From: Henriciella sp.
GTDB lineage: Bacteria > Pseudomonadota > Alphaproteobacteria > Caulobacterales > Hyphomonadaceae
Direction of reading: 5' to 3'
DNA length: 64,000 nucleotides
Assembly: GCA_017642885.1 (NCBI GenBank)
Contig: JAEPOM010000004.1
Span: 1-64,000 of the forward strand
Of this stretch, positions 8,971 to 17,244 are shown piece by piece. Made by a program: the position numbers and the translations under genes. Below the pieces are notes generated by a model. That model had not been told where the DNA came from and searched no databases. It saw only the letters and a program-made list of their open reading frames with translations. Each line of letters begins with the position of its first letter. Positions within the stretch are counted from its first letter, which is position 1.

Positions 8971-10980
8971 TCATGCGGCCGCCGCGCATGCGTTTTCGAG
9001 GCGCTTGATACAATCGGAAGCGATCATTGGCTTAAAAAAGAAAAAGCCTTGCACCAGGTTGCACCCACGCCTGCGAACCTCTTCCAGTTGCCCGCGCGTT
9101 TCAACCCCTTCAGCTACGACGTCAGCTCCTAGTGCCGTGGCCAATTGAACGCTTGATCTGAATACCCCAGCAAACTTTGGATCTCGTTTGACATTGGCCA
9201 CAATCGACTTGTCGACCTTAATCCGTTGAATTGGAAGCTCGGCCAGTCGCCGAACATTCGAATATCCGACGCCATAATCATCCAAGGCAATTCGAACTCC
9301 GTTTCGATTGAGAGTTTCCAGGTTTTCTCGGACCGTCGCTCGACTCGTGAGCCGTTCGGTTTCCGTTACCTCAATCCAAACCTGACTGGGGCGTACTTTG
9401 AAGCTTGAGAACTGCTCCAACATTGAATTAGCAAATCCGCGTGTTGCTAGGTCCACCGGTGAAATATTCAGCGAAATGCTGCCAACTCGTCCCTCATCAA
9501 GTGGAACGGACATTTGCTGCAGTGCCAATGCCCGAAGAAACCGGTCGACTTCGTCACCCAATCCACATTCTCGAGCGATCGAAAGGAATAATTCAGGATT
9601 CAGGTGCCCAAGTTCAGGGTGAAACCAACGGGCAAGCGCTTCCACCGAGACAATTCTTTGGCAAGATATATCGACGACAGGCTGAAAAGAAATCGATACT
9701 TGTTTCTTGAACTCGCCCGATAACAGAGACGACTGAATGGTCCGTTTCAACCGCGCAACCTTGTCGATTTTCTCCCCATAAAGCGATAGACTCGAGCGGC
9801 CTGATCGCTTTGCATCGTGTAGCGCCGCCGACGCATTGCGGCGTAAATCATCCAAGGATTCGGCGTCCTGAGGAAAACGAGACAATCCGATAGAACCGGA
9901 AACATGGATTATTCGACCGTTGCACTCAATCGGTCGATACACAAAATCCATACACTCACGCATGTCGAATTCAATTTCCTCCAGCTCGTCCGAAGAATCC
10001 CAAAGCGTGTTATCGACGAGGATAGCGAACTCGTCACCGCCGACCCGCGCCGTCGATATGAGATTTGGAAGTTTGGTAAGGCGTTCGGAAACGATGCGGA
10101 GCACCTCGTCACCGACAACGTGCCCATATCGATCATTGATTCCTTTAAAATCATCCAAATCCAACAATACCAATGAAACCGACCGAGTCTCACCATTGGC
10201 TAGAAACCTAGATGTTTCCATATCATGTTCAAAGCCAGCCCGATTGCGGAGATTTGTGAGCGGGTCTGTTTCCGCCATCGCTCGGAGCTCAGTCATCTTC
10301 TGTCGGACGCTGCGGTGTGCGGGCAAAAAAATGAGAAATGCTTCGAGTAGTACGATGAATCCCGCGGTCAAAAGCGTGATCTGTTGAAGCGTATGGACCC
10401 AACTGGATTGCTTACGCGCCCGCTCGTCATATGTGGCAACGGCTTCTTCCAATCTTTCCAGAACTATACCGGTTCCTTTGTACTCCAATTCATCAAAAAC
10501 GGCTTGCGGATAACTAGCTCTGGGAACATTCCGGCCAAGCGTGATGTAGTCTTTGACGATCTCATCTGTTGACGGCGTTCGCGCTAGGTACAATCTGCCG
10601 AGACTCGTTTCGCGCTCCGCGTCCTCCATCAATTTTTGGTGGGCGCCTTCAAATTCGTGCACCGCACGAGCCAATTGATCTGCGGATTCACGATCGCCAC
10701 TGGCAACCGTATTTCGTGCGAAACGTATGATCTGTTGAGAGAGCATACGCTGCTTCGCGCTGAGAGCGATAACTTCCGCATCCTTTTGTGCATTCTTGAG
10801 CGCATAAGACTCGATGAAATGACTAACCGTCAACACCGACAAAATCAGGATGAGCGCTGCCGCATATCGCTTCCACAAAGGATCTGGATTTTTAGTCATC
10901 ATACAACTACCCTTGATGACAAAATACCACCCAGGGTGGAAAAATATCGCAAAGTTGTGTGTGAAATTCGGTCGTTCCAC
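8971..10980 (-). CDS. GGDEF-EAL protein with N-terminal type IV pili methyl-accepting (PilJ-like) sensor region
   Basis: AKQRMLSQQIIRFAR; ARVGGDEFAIL; EALARW; ALDDYGVGYSN; VAEGVET; true start may be internal (MMTKNPDPLWKR). Confidence 0.88.
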   Translation of the reverse strand: MERPNFTHNFAIFFHPGWYFVIKGSCMMTKNPDPLWKRYAAALILILSVLTVSHFIESYALKNAQKDAEVIALSAKQRMLSQQIIRFARNTVASGDRESADQLARAVHEFEGAHQKLMEDAERETSLGRLYLARTPSTDEIVKDYITLGRNVPRASYPQAVFDELEYKGTGIVLERLEEAVATYDERARKQSSWVHTLQQITLLTAGFIVLLEAFLIFLPAHRSVRQKMTELRAMAETDPLTNLRNRAGFEHDMETSRFLANGETRSVSLVLLDLDDFKGINDRYGHVVGDEVLRIVSERLTKLPNLISTARVGGDEFAILVDNTLWDSSDELEEIEFDMRECMDFVYRPIECNGRIIHVSGSIGLSRFPQDAESLDDLRRNASAALHDAKRSGRSSLSLYGEKIDKVARLKRTIQSSLLSGEFKKQVSISFQPVVDISCQRIVSVEALARWFHPELGHLNPELFLSIARECGLGDEVDRFLRALALQQMSVPLDEGRVGSISLNISPVDLATRGFANSMLEQFSSFKVRPSQVWIEVTETERLTSRATVRENLETLNRNGVRIALDDYGVGYSNVRRLAELPIQRIKVDKSIVANVKRDPKFAGVFRSSVQLATALGADVVAEGVETRGQLEEVRRRGCNLVQGFFFFKPMIASDCIKRLENACAAAA

Positions 10981-11426
10981 CTAAGGATATTTTAGTGCTT
11001 CACAGGACATTAGTGATGAATGCGAGGAATCCATTCAGACTACCAAGCGGACACGACCAAACACCACAATCGGTCGCGACTTACGGCGCAGCACTAAGCT
11101 CAGCTACGGCAAGAGACTCAAAAAATACAATAATTGCAGTGTCCCGGGGCTTCCTGCAGATCCTGCCGAAGTTGGGCTCGTCGTTCCTAATACCGGACAT
11201 AACGAAATCGCCGATCTATTCGCAAAAGAAGCCGCCAAAAAAATTTTGCGGCGCTGAACAGTCATCTGATCCGAGGCATCGGCTAGCGTTTGAATTTGCG
11301 GGATCAACTCTCAATCACATCAGTCTCTTCGCCGTCGGCGTCACAGTTCTGTTCTCCAGTTAGAACAGCCAGAGTGGCATAACGCCGTGATCCGCCCCAT
11401 CGGGGTGGTCCAGCCAGATTGTTAGA

Positions 11427-11450
11427 CCCGGCGGTTGCCGGGAAAACCGC
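11427..11450. other. Two overlapping, mutually exclusive hairpins (CCCGGC-ggtt-GCCGGG and GCGGTT-gccgggaa-AACCGC)
   Basis: Direct reading, upstream of the defence operon. Confidence 0.45.
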
Positions 11451-11495
11451 ATCGCCATTTCACCTTCCGAGACCTTTATAACGTTTTCATTGAAT

Positions 11496-11516
11496 ACTAA
11501 CACTATCAATGTTAGT
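11496..11516. promoter_or_regulatory. Operator-like inverted repeat ACTAACA-ctatcaa-TGTTAGT upstream of the AbiEi-like gene
   Basis: Perfect 7-bp arms ending 11 nt before the ATG at 11528; TGTTAG recurs at the start codon. Confidence 0.55.
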
Positions 11517-11527
11517 GTCCGCGCCTG

Positions 11528-12556
11528 ATGTTAGATATTGATCGAAATCTGCCAGACCAGGACCCGTTCAGCAGCTCGCTCCGGGCCTATCTTGAGCGCA
11601 CACTTCATGTGCCTGTTGATCTTGCGCCATGGCAGGGCGGCGCGGAGCTACCGATTTTTTTGACCCGGAATTACACGCTCTACCAGCTTGAAATCGGTGA
11701 TACTCGACTGGTCGTGCTCGCTTCGGATCGCGAGGATCCTAGAACCCCGAACGAAATCTCCAAACACATTGGTCTGGTTGAAGCGGCTTTCGCTGGCCCC
11801 GTTGTCTATGCGGCTAATGTCATCTCTTCGACTTTGCGCGCACGTCTCATTGAGGCGGGCGTCGCATTCATCGCCCCCGGCAACCAACTCTATATCCCTC
11901 TCCTCGCCATGGACCTGCGCGAACATTTTCGCCGCCCAAGAGCGCCTCGGCCGGAAAAACTCTCCCCGTCTGCGCAAGCGGTTCTGTTTCGGCATGTCTT
12001 GTTCATTGATGAACACGATCGGTTGTATGGGATGACACCAAGCGCCCTGGCAGACCCCTTGCGCTACAGCCCGATGACGATTGGACGCGCATTCGATGAA
12101 CTCGCCGCCGTCGGGCTTGCCAAGATCGAACGCCAGGGCCGCGAAAAGCATCTGCGCTTTAACGAAGACGGGCGCCTCCTGATCGATATGGCCAAAACCC
12201 TTCTCATCTCACCGGTATCGAAGACCATACCCGTCCGTCTACGAGCCGACTCCTCTGAGATACAGTATTCTGGGCTGACAGCGCTCGAAAGGCTGACTGA
12301 TCTCAATAGCGATGAACCGGAAACCTTTGCGGTCACGCCCGATCGTTGGCGTACGCTCCTTAATCAAGGTGTGGTTGAGCCCGTATCAGAGACCTACGAG
12401 GCAACGGCCGTTATTGAGACATGGCGTTACGATCCACAGGGGCTATCTGAACGCTCTGTGGTCGATCCGCTTTCGCTCTACGCGCAGTTCTGGGATCACG
12501 AAGACGAACGGGTTTCCATGGCTGCCGACCAGCTTTTGGAGGCGTTCGAATGGTAA
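11528..12556 (+). CDS. AbiEi-like winged-helix antitoxin/regulator
   Basis: MarR-like wHTH (LYGMTPSALADPLRYSPMTIGRAFDELAAVGLAKIERQGREKHLRF); immediately upstream of and overlapping an AbiEii-like NTase. Confidence 0.65.
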   Translation: MLDIDRNLPDQDPFSSSLRAYLERTLHVPVDLAPWQGGAELPIFLTRNYTLYQLEIGDTRLVVLASDREDPRTPNEISKHIGLVEAAFAGPVVYAANVISSTLRARLIEAGVAFIAPGNQLYIPLLAMDLREHFRRPRAPRPEKLSPSAQAVLFRHVLFIDEHDRLYGMTPSALADPLRYSPMTIGRAFDELAAVGLAKIERQGREKHLRFNEDGRLLIDMAKTLLISPVSKTIPVRLRADSSEIQYSGLTALERLTDLNSDEPETFAVTPDRWRTLLNQGVVEPVSETYEATAVIETWRYDPQGLSERSVVDPLSLYAQFWDHEDERVSMAADQLLEAFEW

Positions 12557-13308
12557 AAGGTATTGAGGCGTTCAAAACGCATTTTGCAGGCCATGAAGAG
12601 AGCTACGCACTTATCGGCGGCGCCGCCTGCGACATCCTCTTCGGTGAAGCGGGTTTGCCGTTCCGCGCCACCAAAGACTTCGACATGGTGCTCTGCGTTG
12701 AAGTGGTGAGCGCCGACTTCGCAGGCGTGTTTGCCTCACTTCTAGACGCTGGCGGATACCAGGCCCGGGAGCGCTCAACCGGTCGGCGCGAATTCTACCG
12801 GTTTCATCGGCCTACCAATGATCGCTTCCCGTCGATGATCGAGCTTTTCGCTCGAACGCCCGACACGCTCGTTTCACCAGAAGGCGCCGAGCTTGCTCCG
12901 ATCGCGGTCGAAGAAGACGTCATCAGCCTGTCTGCCATTCTTCTCGACGATGATTATTATGCAGCACTCAAAACCGCGCGGCGCACGGTCGATGGTGTCA
13001 GCCTCGTTGATGAAACTGTGCTTATTCCGTTTAAGGCCCGCGCCTTTCTGGACCTCTCAGCCCGCAAGACAGCCGGCGAAAATGTAGATGCGCGTCATAT
13101 TCGCAAGCATCGCGCCGATGTCTTTCGCCTCGTCCAGCTCTTGCCTGGTACTGGATCAAGCGATCTCGGCGATCCTATTCGCAAAGACCTGTCTGCTTTT
13201 CTCGAAGATGTCGGCAGCGATGACAGCTTTGATTATTCCGCCCTCAAACTTCCACTCAGCTATGACGATGCAACCGTCACACTGAGACGATTTTATCAAC
13301 TTAAATAA
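12550..13308 (+). CDS. AbiEii-like nucleotidyltransferase (putative toxin/effector)
   Basis: ALIGGAACDILFGEAGLPFRATKDFDMVL (GG...DxD NTase signature); LIPFKARAFLDLSARK. Confidence 0.7.
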   Translation: MVKGIEAFKTHFAGHEESYALIGGAACDILFGEAGLPFRATKDFDMVLCVEVVSADFAGVFASLLDAGGYQARERSTGRREFYRFHRPTNDRFPSMIELFARTPDTLVSPEGAELAPIAVEEDVISLSAILLDDDYYAALKTARRTVDGVSLVDETVLIPFKARAFLDLSARKTAGENVDARHIRKHRADVFRLVQLLPGTGSSDLGDPIRKDLSAFLEDVGSDDSFDYSALKLPLSYDDATVTLRRFYQLK

Positions 13309-13326
13309 TAAGCCCTGTCCTTTGCC

Positions 13327-15972
13327 ATGACCGACACCGCCGATACAAACAACCCCGTTGCGCCATTTACCGAAAGCGCGGCTCTTGCGGAAATTCTCCA
13401 ATGGTCAGTCAAACGGCCTCTATGGCTTCGCGATGCACTTCGTCGGCTCATGCAAACCGATGACCTGTCAAGCGATGACCTTGATACGCTGGAAGAAATT
13501 TGTCTGGGCGCAGAAGACAAAGCGTCACCGCTTTCTGAAGGCGATATCGCGCCCCAGCGATTGCCCGGCAAACCGGTTGCGATCTGCGGGCTTCGCGAGC
13601 CCGTGGGCGTCAACGCCCTCGCAATGGGTCAAGGTCTCAAATTCGCAGCAGCCGGCCTCACAATCGTCTATGGCGATAATGGGTCGGGCAAGTCAGGTTA
13701 TGTCCGCATCCTCAAACATGCCTGCCGCTCACGCGATGAAAAGTTCAGTATTCTGCGCAACGTCAATGATGGCGAAAGCGTTCCCCAATCGGCAGTCATC
13801 GACTATGCTGTCGACGGCAATGATGATCACTTTCAATGGTCGCCGGACGGCGATGATCATCCCGATCTTCCTGCGGTCAGTATCTTCGACTCGCGCAGCG
13901 CCAATACGCATGTCCGTGAAACTAATAATGTCGCGTACGTTCCTTTCCCCATGGAACTCCTCGATCGTCTCGGGAAAGTCTGTGACACGCTAAAAGCGCG
14001 CGTCGCGGACCGGATCTCCGCCCTTCAGTCTCAGACACCGATTGCGCTGAAGACGCCCACGCTCAGCTCGGACACGGCCGCTGGTGCCTTTCTTCATGGG
14101 CTTTGGGCCAAATCAAAACCTGATACGCTCGATTTGCTCATCGCTTTGACTGACGAAGAAACATCGCGTTTCGCCGCCCTTGATGCAGACCTTGCCCAGA
14201 ACCCAGCCAAAGCTGCCGCAAAAATTATCGCGCGTGCGGGTCGCCTTTCGGCGGCCATGTCCCGGCTCAGCGCACTGATCGATGCAACGACCTCTGAAGC
14301 CTTCGCCGATCTGCAAAGACTAAAAGATGAGGCGACGGCAACGGCGGAGGCCGAACGTCTTGCCTCTGAACAATTATTCCAAGACGTGCCCTTGTCCGGT
14401 GTCGGGTCGCAGACCTGGCGTACCCTTTGGGAGGCGGCTAGGTCCTTCTCCAATACCGAAGCTTATCCAGACCGATCCTTTCCAGAGCCTTTAGAGGACG
14501 AGCGTTGCGTGCTGTGCCACCAAGCGTTCGATGTCGATGCCAAAGTGAGGATGGCGTCCTTCGAAACCCATGTCCAAGGCGCTGCACGTCAGGCTGCCAA
14601 AACAGCCGCCGATGCAATCAAACAGAAGCGCATTGACATCGAAGACACGGCGATGTCGCTGTCAGACATCCGGGGTTTTGCTGCACTTCTCAAAACCGAA
14701 CTCGATCAACCAGCGCTCGCGGACAGCATCCGCCGATGCGCGCTCACCGCCGCATGGCGTCACCGGGCTTTGCTCCGAGGACATAAAGAGCCGGGCTCAG
14801 CCGTTGCTTTGCCGGAAGATACCGTGGATGCGCTGCGCAAGGATCTCACGGCGCGCGCTGCGGCGCTGTCGGGTGAAAAAGATAGCGACGCCCGCCTGAA
14901 ACTTGTCGCCGAGCATGCCGGTCTTAAGGACCGTATCGCATTGGCCGGCCTCGAAGAGGATGTCCGCGCAGAGATTGCCCGCAAGGTCAAAATCGACAAA
15001 CTCAAAGCTGCGGAGAAAACCTGCGGCACCGGCGTCAAACGCGCCATCACGACCAAGAACAAAGAGCTCTCAGAAAAACTGGTCACGGATCTTTTACGTG
15101 GGCGATTTGCGAGAGAGGTATCCAAACTCCAGATCGGCACTATGCCGATTGAGCTGCGCAAAGTCCGGGACCGGGACGCTCAGTCCTTCTTCAAAGTCGC
15201 GCTCGTCGACAAACCCGACGAACCCATCGGCGAAGTCCTGAGCGAAGGCGAACATCGCTGTGTCGCGCTCGCGGCTTTTCTCGCCGAACTTGTCACCTCA
15301 AGGGACTATTCGGGTATTGTCTTCGATGACCCCATGTCCTCACTTGATCACAAGTATCGCCGACGTGTTGCAGGCCGTCTTGCCGAAGAAGCGGACCATC
15401 GCCAAGTCGTGGTCTTCACCCATGACCTAACATTTCTCTTCGATATCCAGCGCGAAGCCGAAGCGCTGGATCAAAATGTGCATTTCCAGAACGTCCATCG
15501 GGTTAGCTCAGAGCCTGGCCACGTCAGTCAGGACCTTCCAATCGACGCAAAGGCAGCAATCCATATGGCAGCGGCGCTGAGGTCAGAGCTGAAATCTGTG
15601 CGCGATCATTTCGATGGCTGGCCTGAAGCGCGCCGGTCCGTTTTCGCTCAAGGCTTTCTTGGGAAGCTTCGTAACGGTTGGGAGCAAGGGATTGCCGACA
15701 TGCTGCGGCCTGTCATGTCCCGCTTCAATAATGAGATCAAACCGTCTTCACTCTATCGCATTGCTATCATCAACGACACTGATGTTCTCACCGTTCGCAG
15801 AGCTCAAGCACGTCTCTCTGAAGATCAGCATACCTCGCCGGAAACGATCAACCCGAGTGAAACCACCCATGCGGAGCTGCTGGGCGAATTGAAAAACCTT
15901 GAAGATTGGCTCCAGGATGTTGAAGCCCGGCGCAAAGCAGCTGTGGCGCCCAAAGTCACATATTCCATGTAA
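13327..15972 (+). CDS. RloC/PrrC-like AAA/ABC-type ATPase with coiled coil and zinc-hook-like CxxC
   Basis: Walker A GDNGSGKS; CVLCHQAF; signature-like LSEGEHRCVALAAF; Walker B SGIVFDDPMSSLDH; FTHD. Confidence 0.8.
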   Translation: MTDTADTNNPVAPFTESAALAEILQWSVKRPLWLRDALRRLMQTDDLSSDDLDTLEEICLGAEDKASPLSEGDIAPQRLPGKPVAICGLREPVGVNALAMGQGLKFAAAGLTIVYGDNGSGKSGYVRILKHACRSRDEKFSILRNVNDGESVPQSAVIDYAVDGNDDHFQWSPDGDDHPDLPAVSIFDSRSANTHVRETNNVAYVPFPMELLDRLGKVCDTLKARVADRISALQSQTPIALKTPTLSSDTAAGAFLHGLWAKSKPDTLDLLIALTDEETSRFAALDADLAQNPAKAAAKIIARAGRLSAAMSRLSALIDATTSEAFADLQRLKDEATATAEAERLASEQLFQDVPLSGVGSQTWRTLWEAARSFSNTEAYPDRSFPEPLEDERCVLCHQAFDVDAKVRMASFETHVQGAARQAAKTAADAIKQKRIDIEDTAMSLSDIRGFAALLKTELDQPALADSIRRCALTAAWRHRALLRGHKEPGSAVALPEDTVDALRKDLTARAAALSGEKDSDARLKLVAEHAGLKDRIALAGLEEDVRAEIARKVKIDKLKAAEKTCGTGVKRAITTKNKELSEKLVTDLLRGRFAREVSKLQIGTMPIELRKVRDRDAQSFFKVALVDKPDEPIGEVLSEGEHRCVALAAFLAELVTSRDYSGIVFDDPMSSLDHKYRRRVAGRLAEEADHRQVVVFTHDLTFLFDIQREAEALDQNVHFQNVHRVSSEPGHVSQDLPIDAKAAIHMAAALRSELKSVRDHFDGWPEARRSVFAQGFLGKLRNGWEQGIADMLRPVMSRFNNEIKPSSLYRIAIINDTDVLTVRRAQARLSEDQHTSPETINPSETTHAELLGELKNLEDWLQDVEARRKAAVAPKVTYSM

Positions 15973-16129
15973 ACCCTGAGGATAGGGCCACTAGCTTCAC
16001 TAATTCGACCGTATTTTCGCTTGCGTTTCCAGCAAACGCTAGCCGTTGTTGTGACAATTAGGGTAAAACGGGGTGTGCGAACATCGCGTTCGTTGTCGAT
16101 CAACCAAAATCTTATGTCTCCTTTTGATG

Positions 16130-16141
16130 CTGTGGACGGCG
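16130..16141 (+). repeat. IS1111-type left subterminal inverted repeat CTGTGGACGGCG
   Basis: 12/12 match to the reverse complement of 17494-17505. Confidence 0.85.
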
Positions 16142-16149
16142 TGCCCCAC

Positions 16150-16167
16150 CCAGCTCCGCGGAGCTGG
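16150..16167. repeat. Perfect 18-bp palindrome CCAGCTCCGCGGAGCTGG in the 5' non-coding end of the IS
   Basis: Direct reading. Confidence 0.7.
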
Positions 16168-16209
16168 TAATGTGAAGGTATCCACACCGCCAACATTAGG
16201 AGCACGCCT

Positions 16210-17244
16210 ATGGATAAGAGTATCACAGTTATTGGCTTAGATTTAGCCAAGTCGATTTTTCAGGTTCACGGGATCAACGCGGAGGGTGAGGTTGTCGTCC
16301 GACGCAAACTGAGCCGGTCGCGAGTCCTCGCCTATTTCAATCAATTGGAACCGTGCCTGGTTGGCATGGAAGCCTGCGCAACAGCGCACTATTGGGGCCG
16401 TGAGCTGAGCGCACTTGGACATGATGTGAAACTGATGCCCCCACAATTCGTGAAGCCGTATCTGAAGAGCCAGAAGAACGATATGCGCGATGCCGAAGCG
16501 ATCTGCGAAGCCGTCACGCGGCCAACGATGCGGTTCGTTCCGATCAAAACACCAGATCAACAAGCGCTTCTGGCTCTGCATGGCGTGCGTGATCATTGGG
16601 TGCGCTTATCGACCCGGCTGATCAACACATTACGGGGTTACCTCGCAGAGTTTGGCATCGTCGCTGCTAGAGGTCGTATGGGTGTTGAAGCCATCCTCGA
16701 CACGCTCGCTGACGACCAGGATGATCGTATCCCCGATCTGGCGCGGGAGTGTCTGATGCCACTCGCCAATGAGCTCCGACACGTAAAGCGGCAAATCCTG
16801 GAAATGGACCGCAAGATCCTCAAGGCCCACAGAGCCAACTCCATCTGCCAGCGGCTGGAAACGATACCCGGCGTCGGACCGGTCATCGCAACACGGGTGG
16901 TTGCTGAAGTACCCGATCCGAAGATCTTCAAATCCGGCCGAGCGTTCTCCGCATGGGTCGGACTTGTGCCCAAACAGAATTCAAGCGGTGGCAGAGAGCG
17001 GATGGGACAGATCACCAAGAAAGGAAACCCGGAACTCAGGCGCTTACTCGTCGCTGGCGCAATATCGATGATCATCCGAGCAAAACGGAGCGACTTCACC
17101 CGGCATCCATGGCTCAGCCGTCTGCTTGAGCGTAAACCGACGATGGTGGTTGCGATCGCGATGGCCAATAAGATTGGCCGAATGATCTGGGCCCTGATGG
17201 TCAAAGGAGAAAAGTTCGATCCGGCAAAGCTGATGCCGGCATAA
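16210..17244 (+). CDS. IS110-family (IS1111 group) DEDD transposase/recombinase
   Basis: VIGLDLAKSIFQVHG; QKNDMRDAEAICEAV; ETIPGVGPVIATRVVAEV; FSAWVGLVPKQNSSGGRERMGQITKKGNPELRRLLV. Confidence 0.95.
   Translation: MDKSITVIGLDLAKSIFQVHGINAEGEVVVRRKLSRSRVLAYFNQLEPCLVGMEACATAHYWGRELSALGHDVKLMPPQFVKPYLKSQKNDMRDAEAICEAVTRPTMRFVPIKTPDQQALLALHGVRDHWVRLSTRLINTLRGYLAEFGIVAARGRMGVEAILDTLADDQDDRIPDLARECLMPLANELRHVKRQILEMDRKILKAHRANSICQRLETIPGVGPVIATRVVAEVPDPKIFKSGRAFSAWVGLVPKQNSSGGRERMGQITKKGNPELRRLLVAGAISMIIRAKRSDFTRHPWLSRLLERKPTMVVAIAMANKIGRMIWALMVKGEKFDPAKLMPA

Noticed and set aside
10995-11363. 122-aa ORF upstream of the defence operon
   Set aside because: No recognisable domain and low-complexity translation; likely non-coding intergenic DNA or decayed sequence.
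15825-16250. Minus-strand 141-aa ORF, and a reconstructed pre-insertion ORF starting MRASKGDIRFWLIDNERDV... across the IS site
   Set aside because: Mostly antisense to the ATPase gene and the IS; no recognisable family or codon-usage support by eye.
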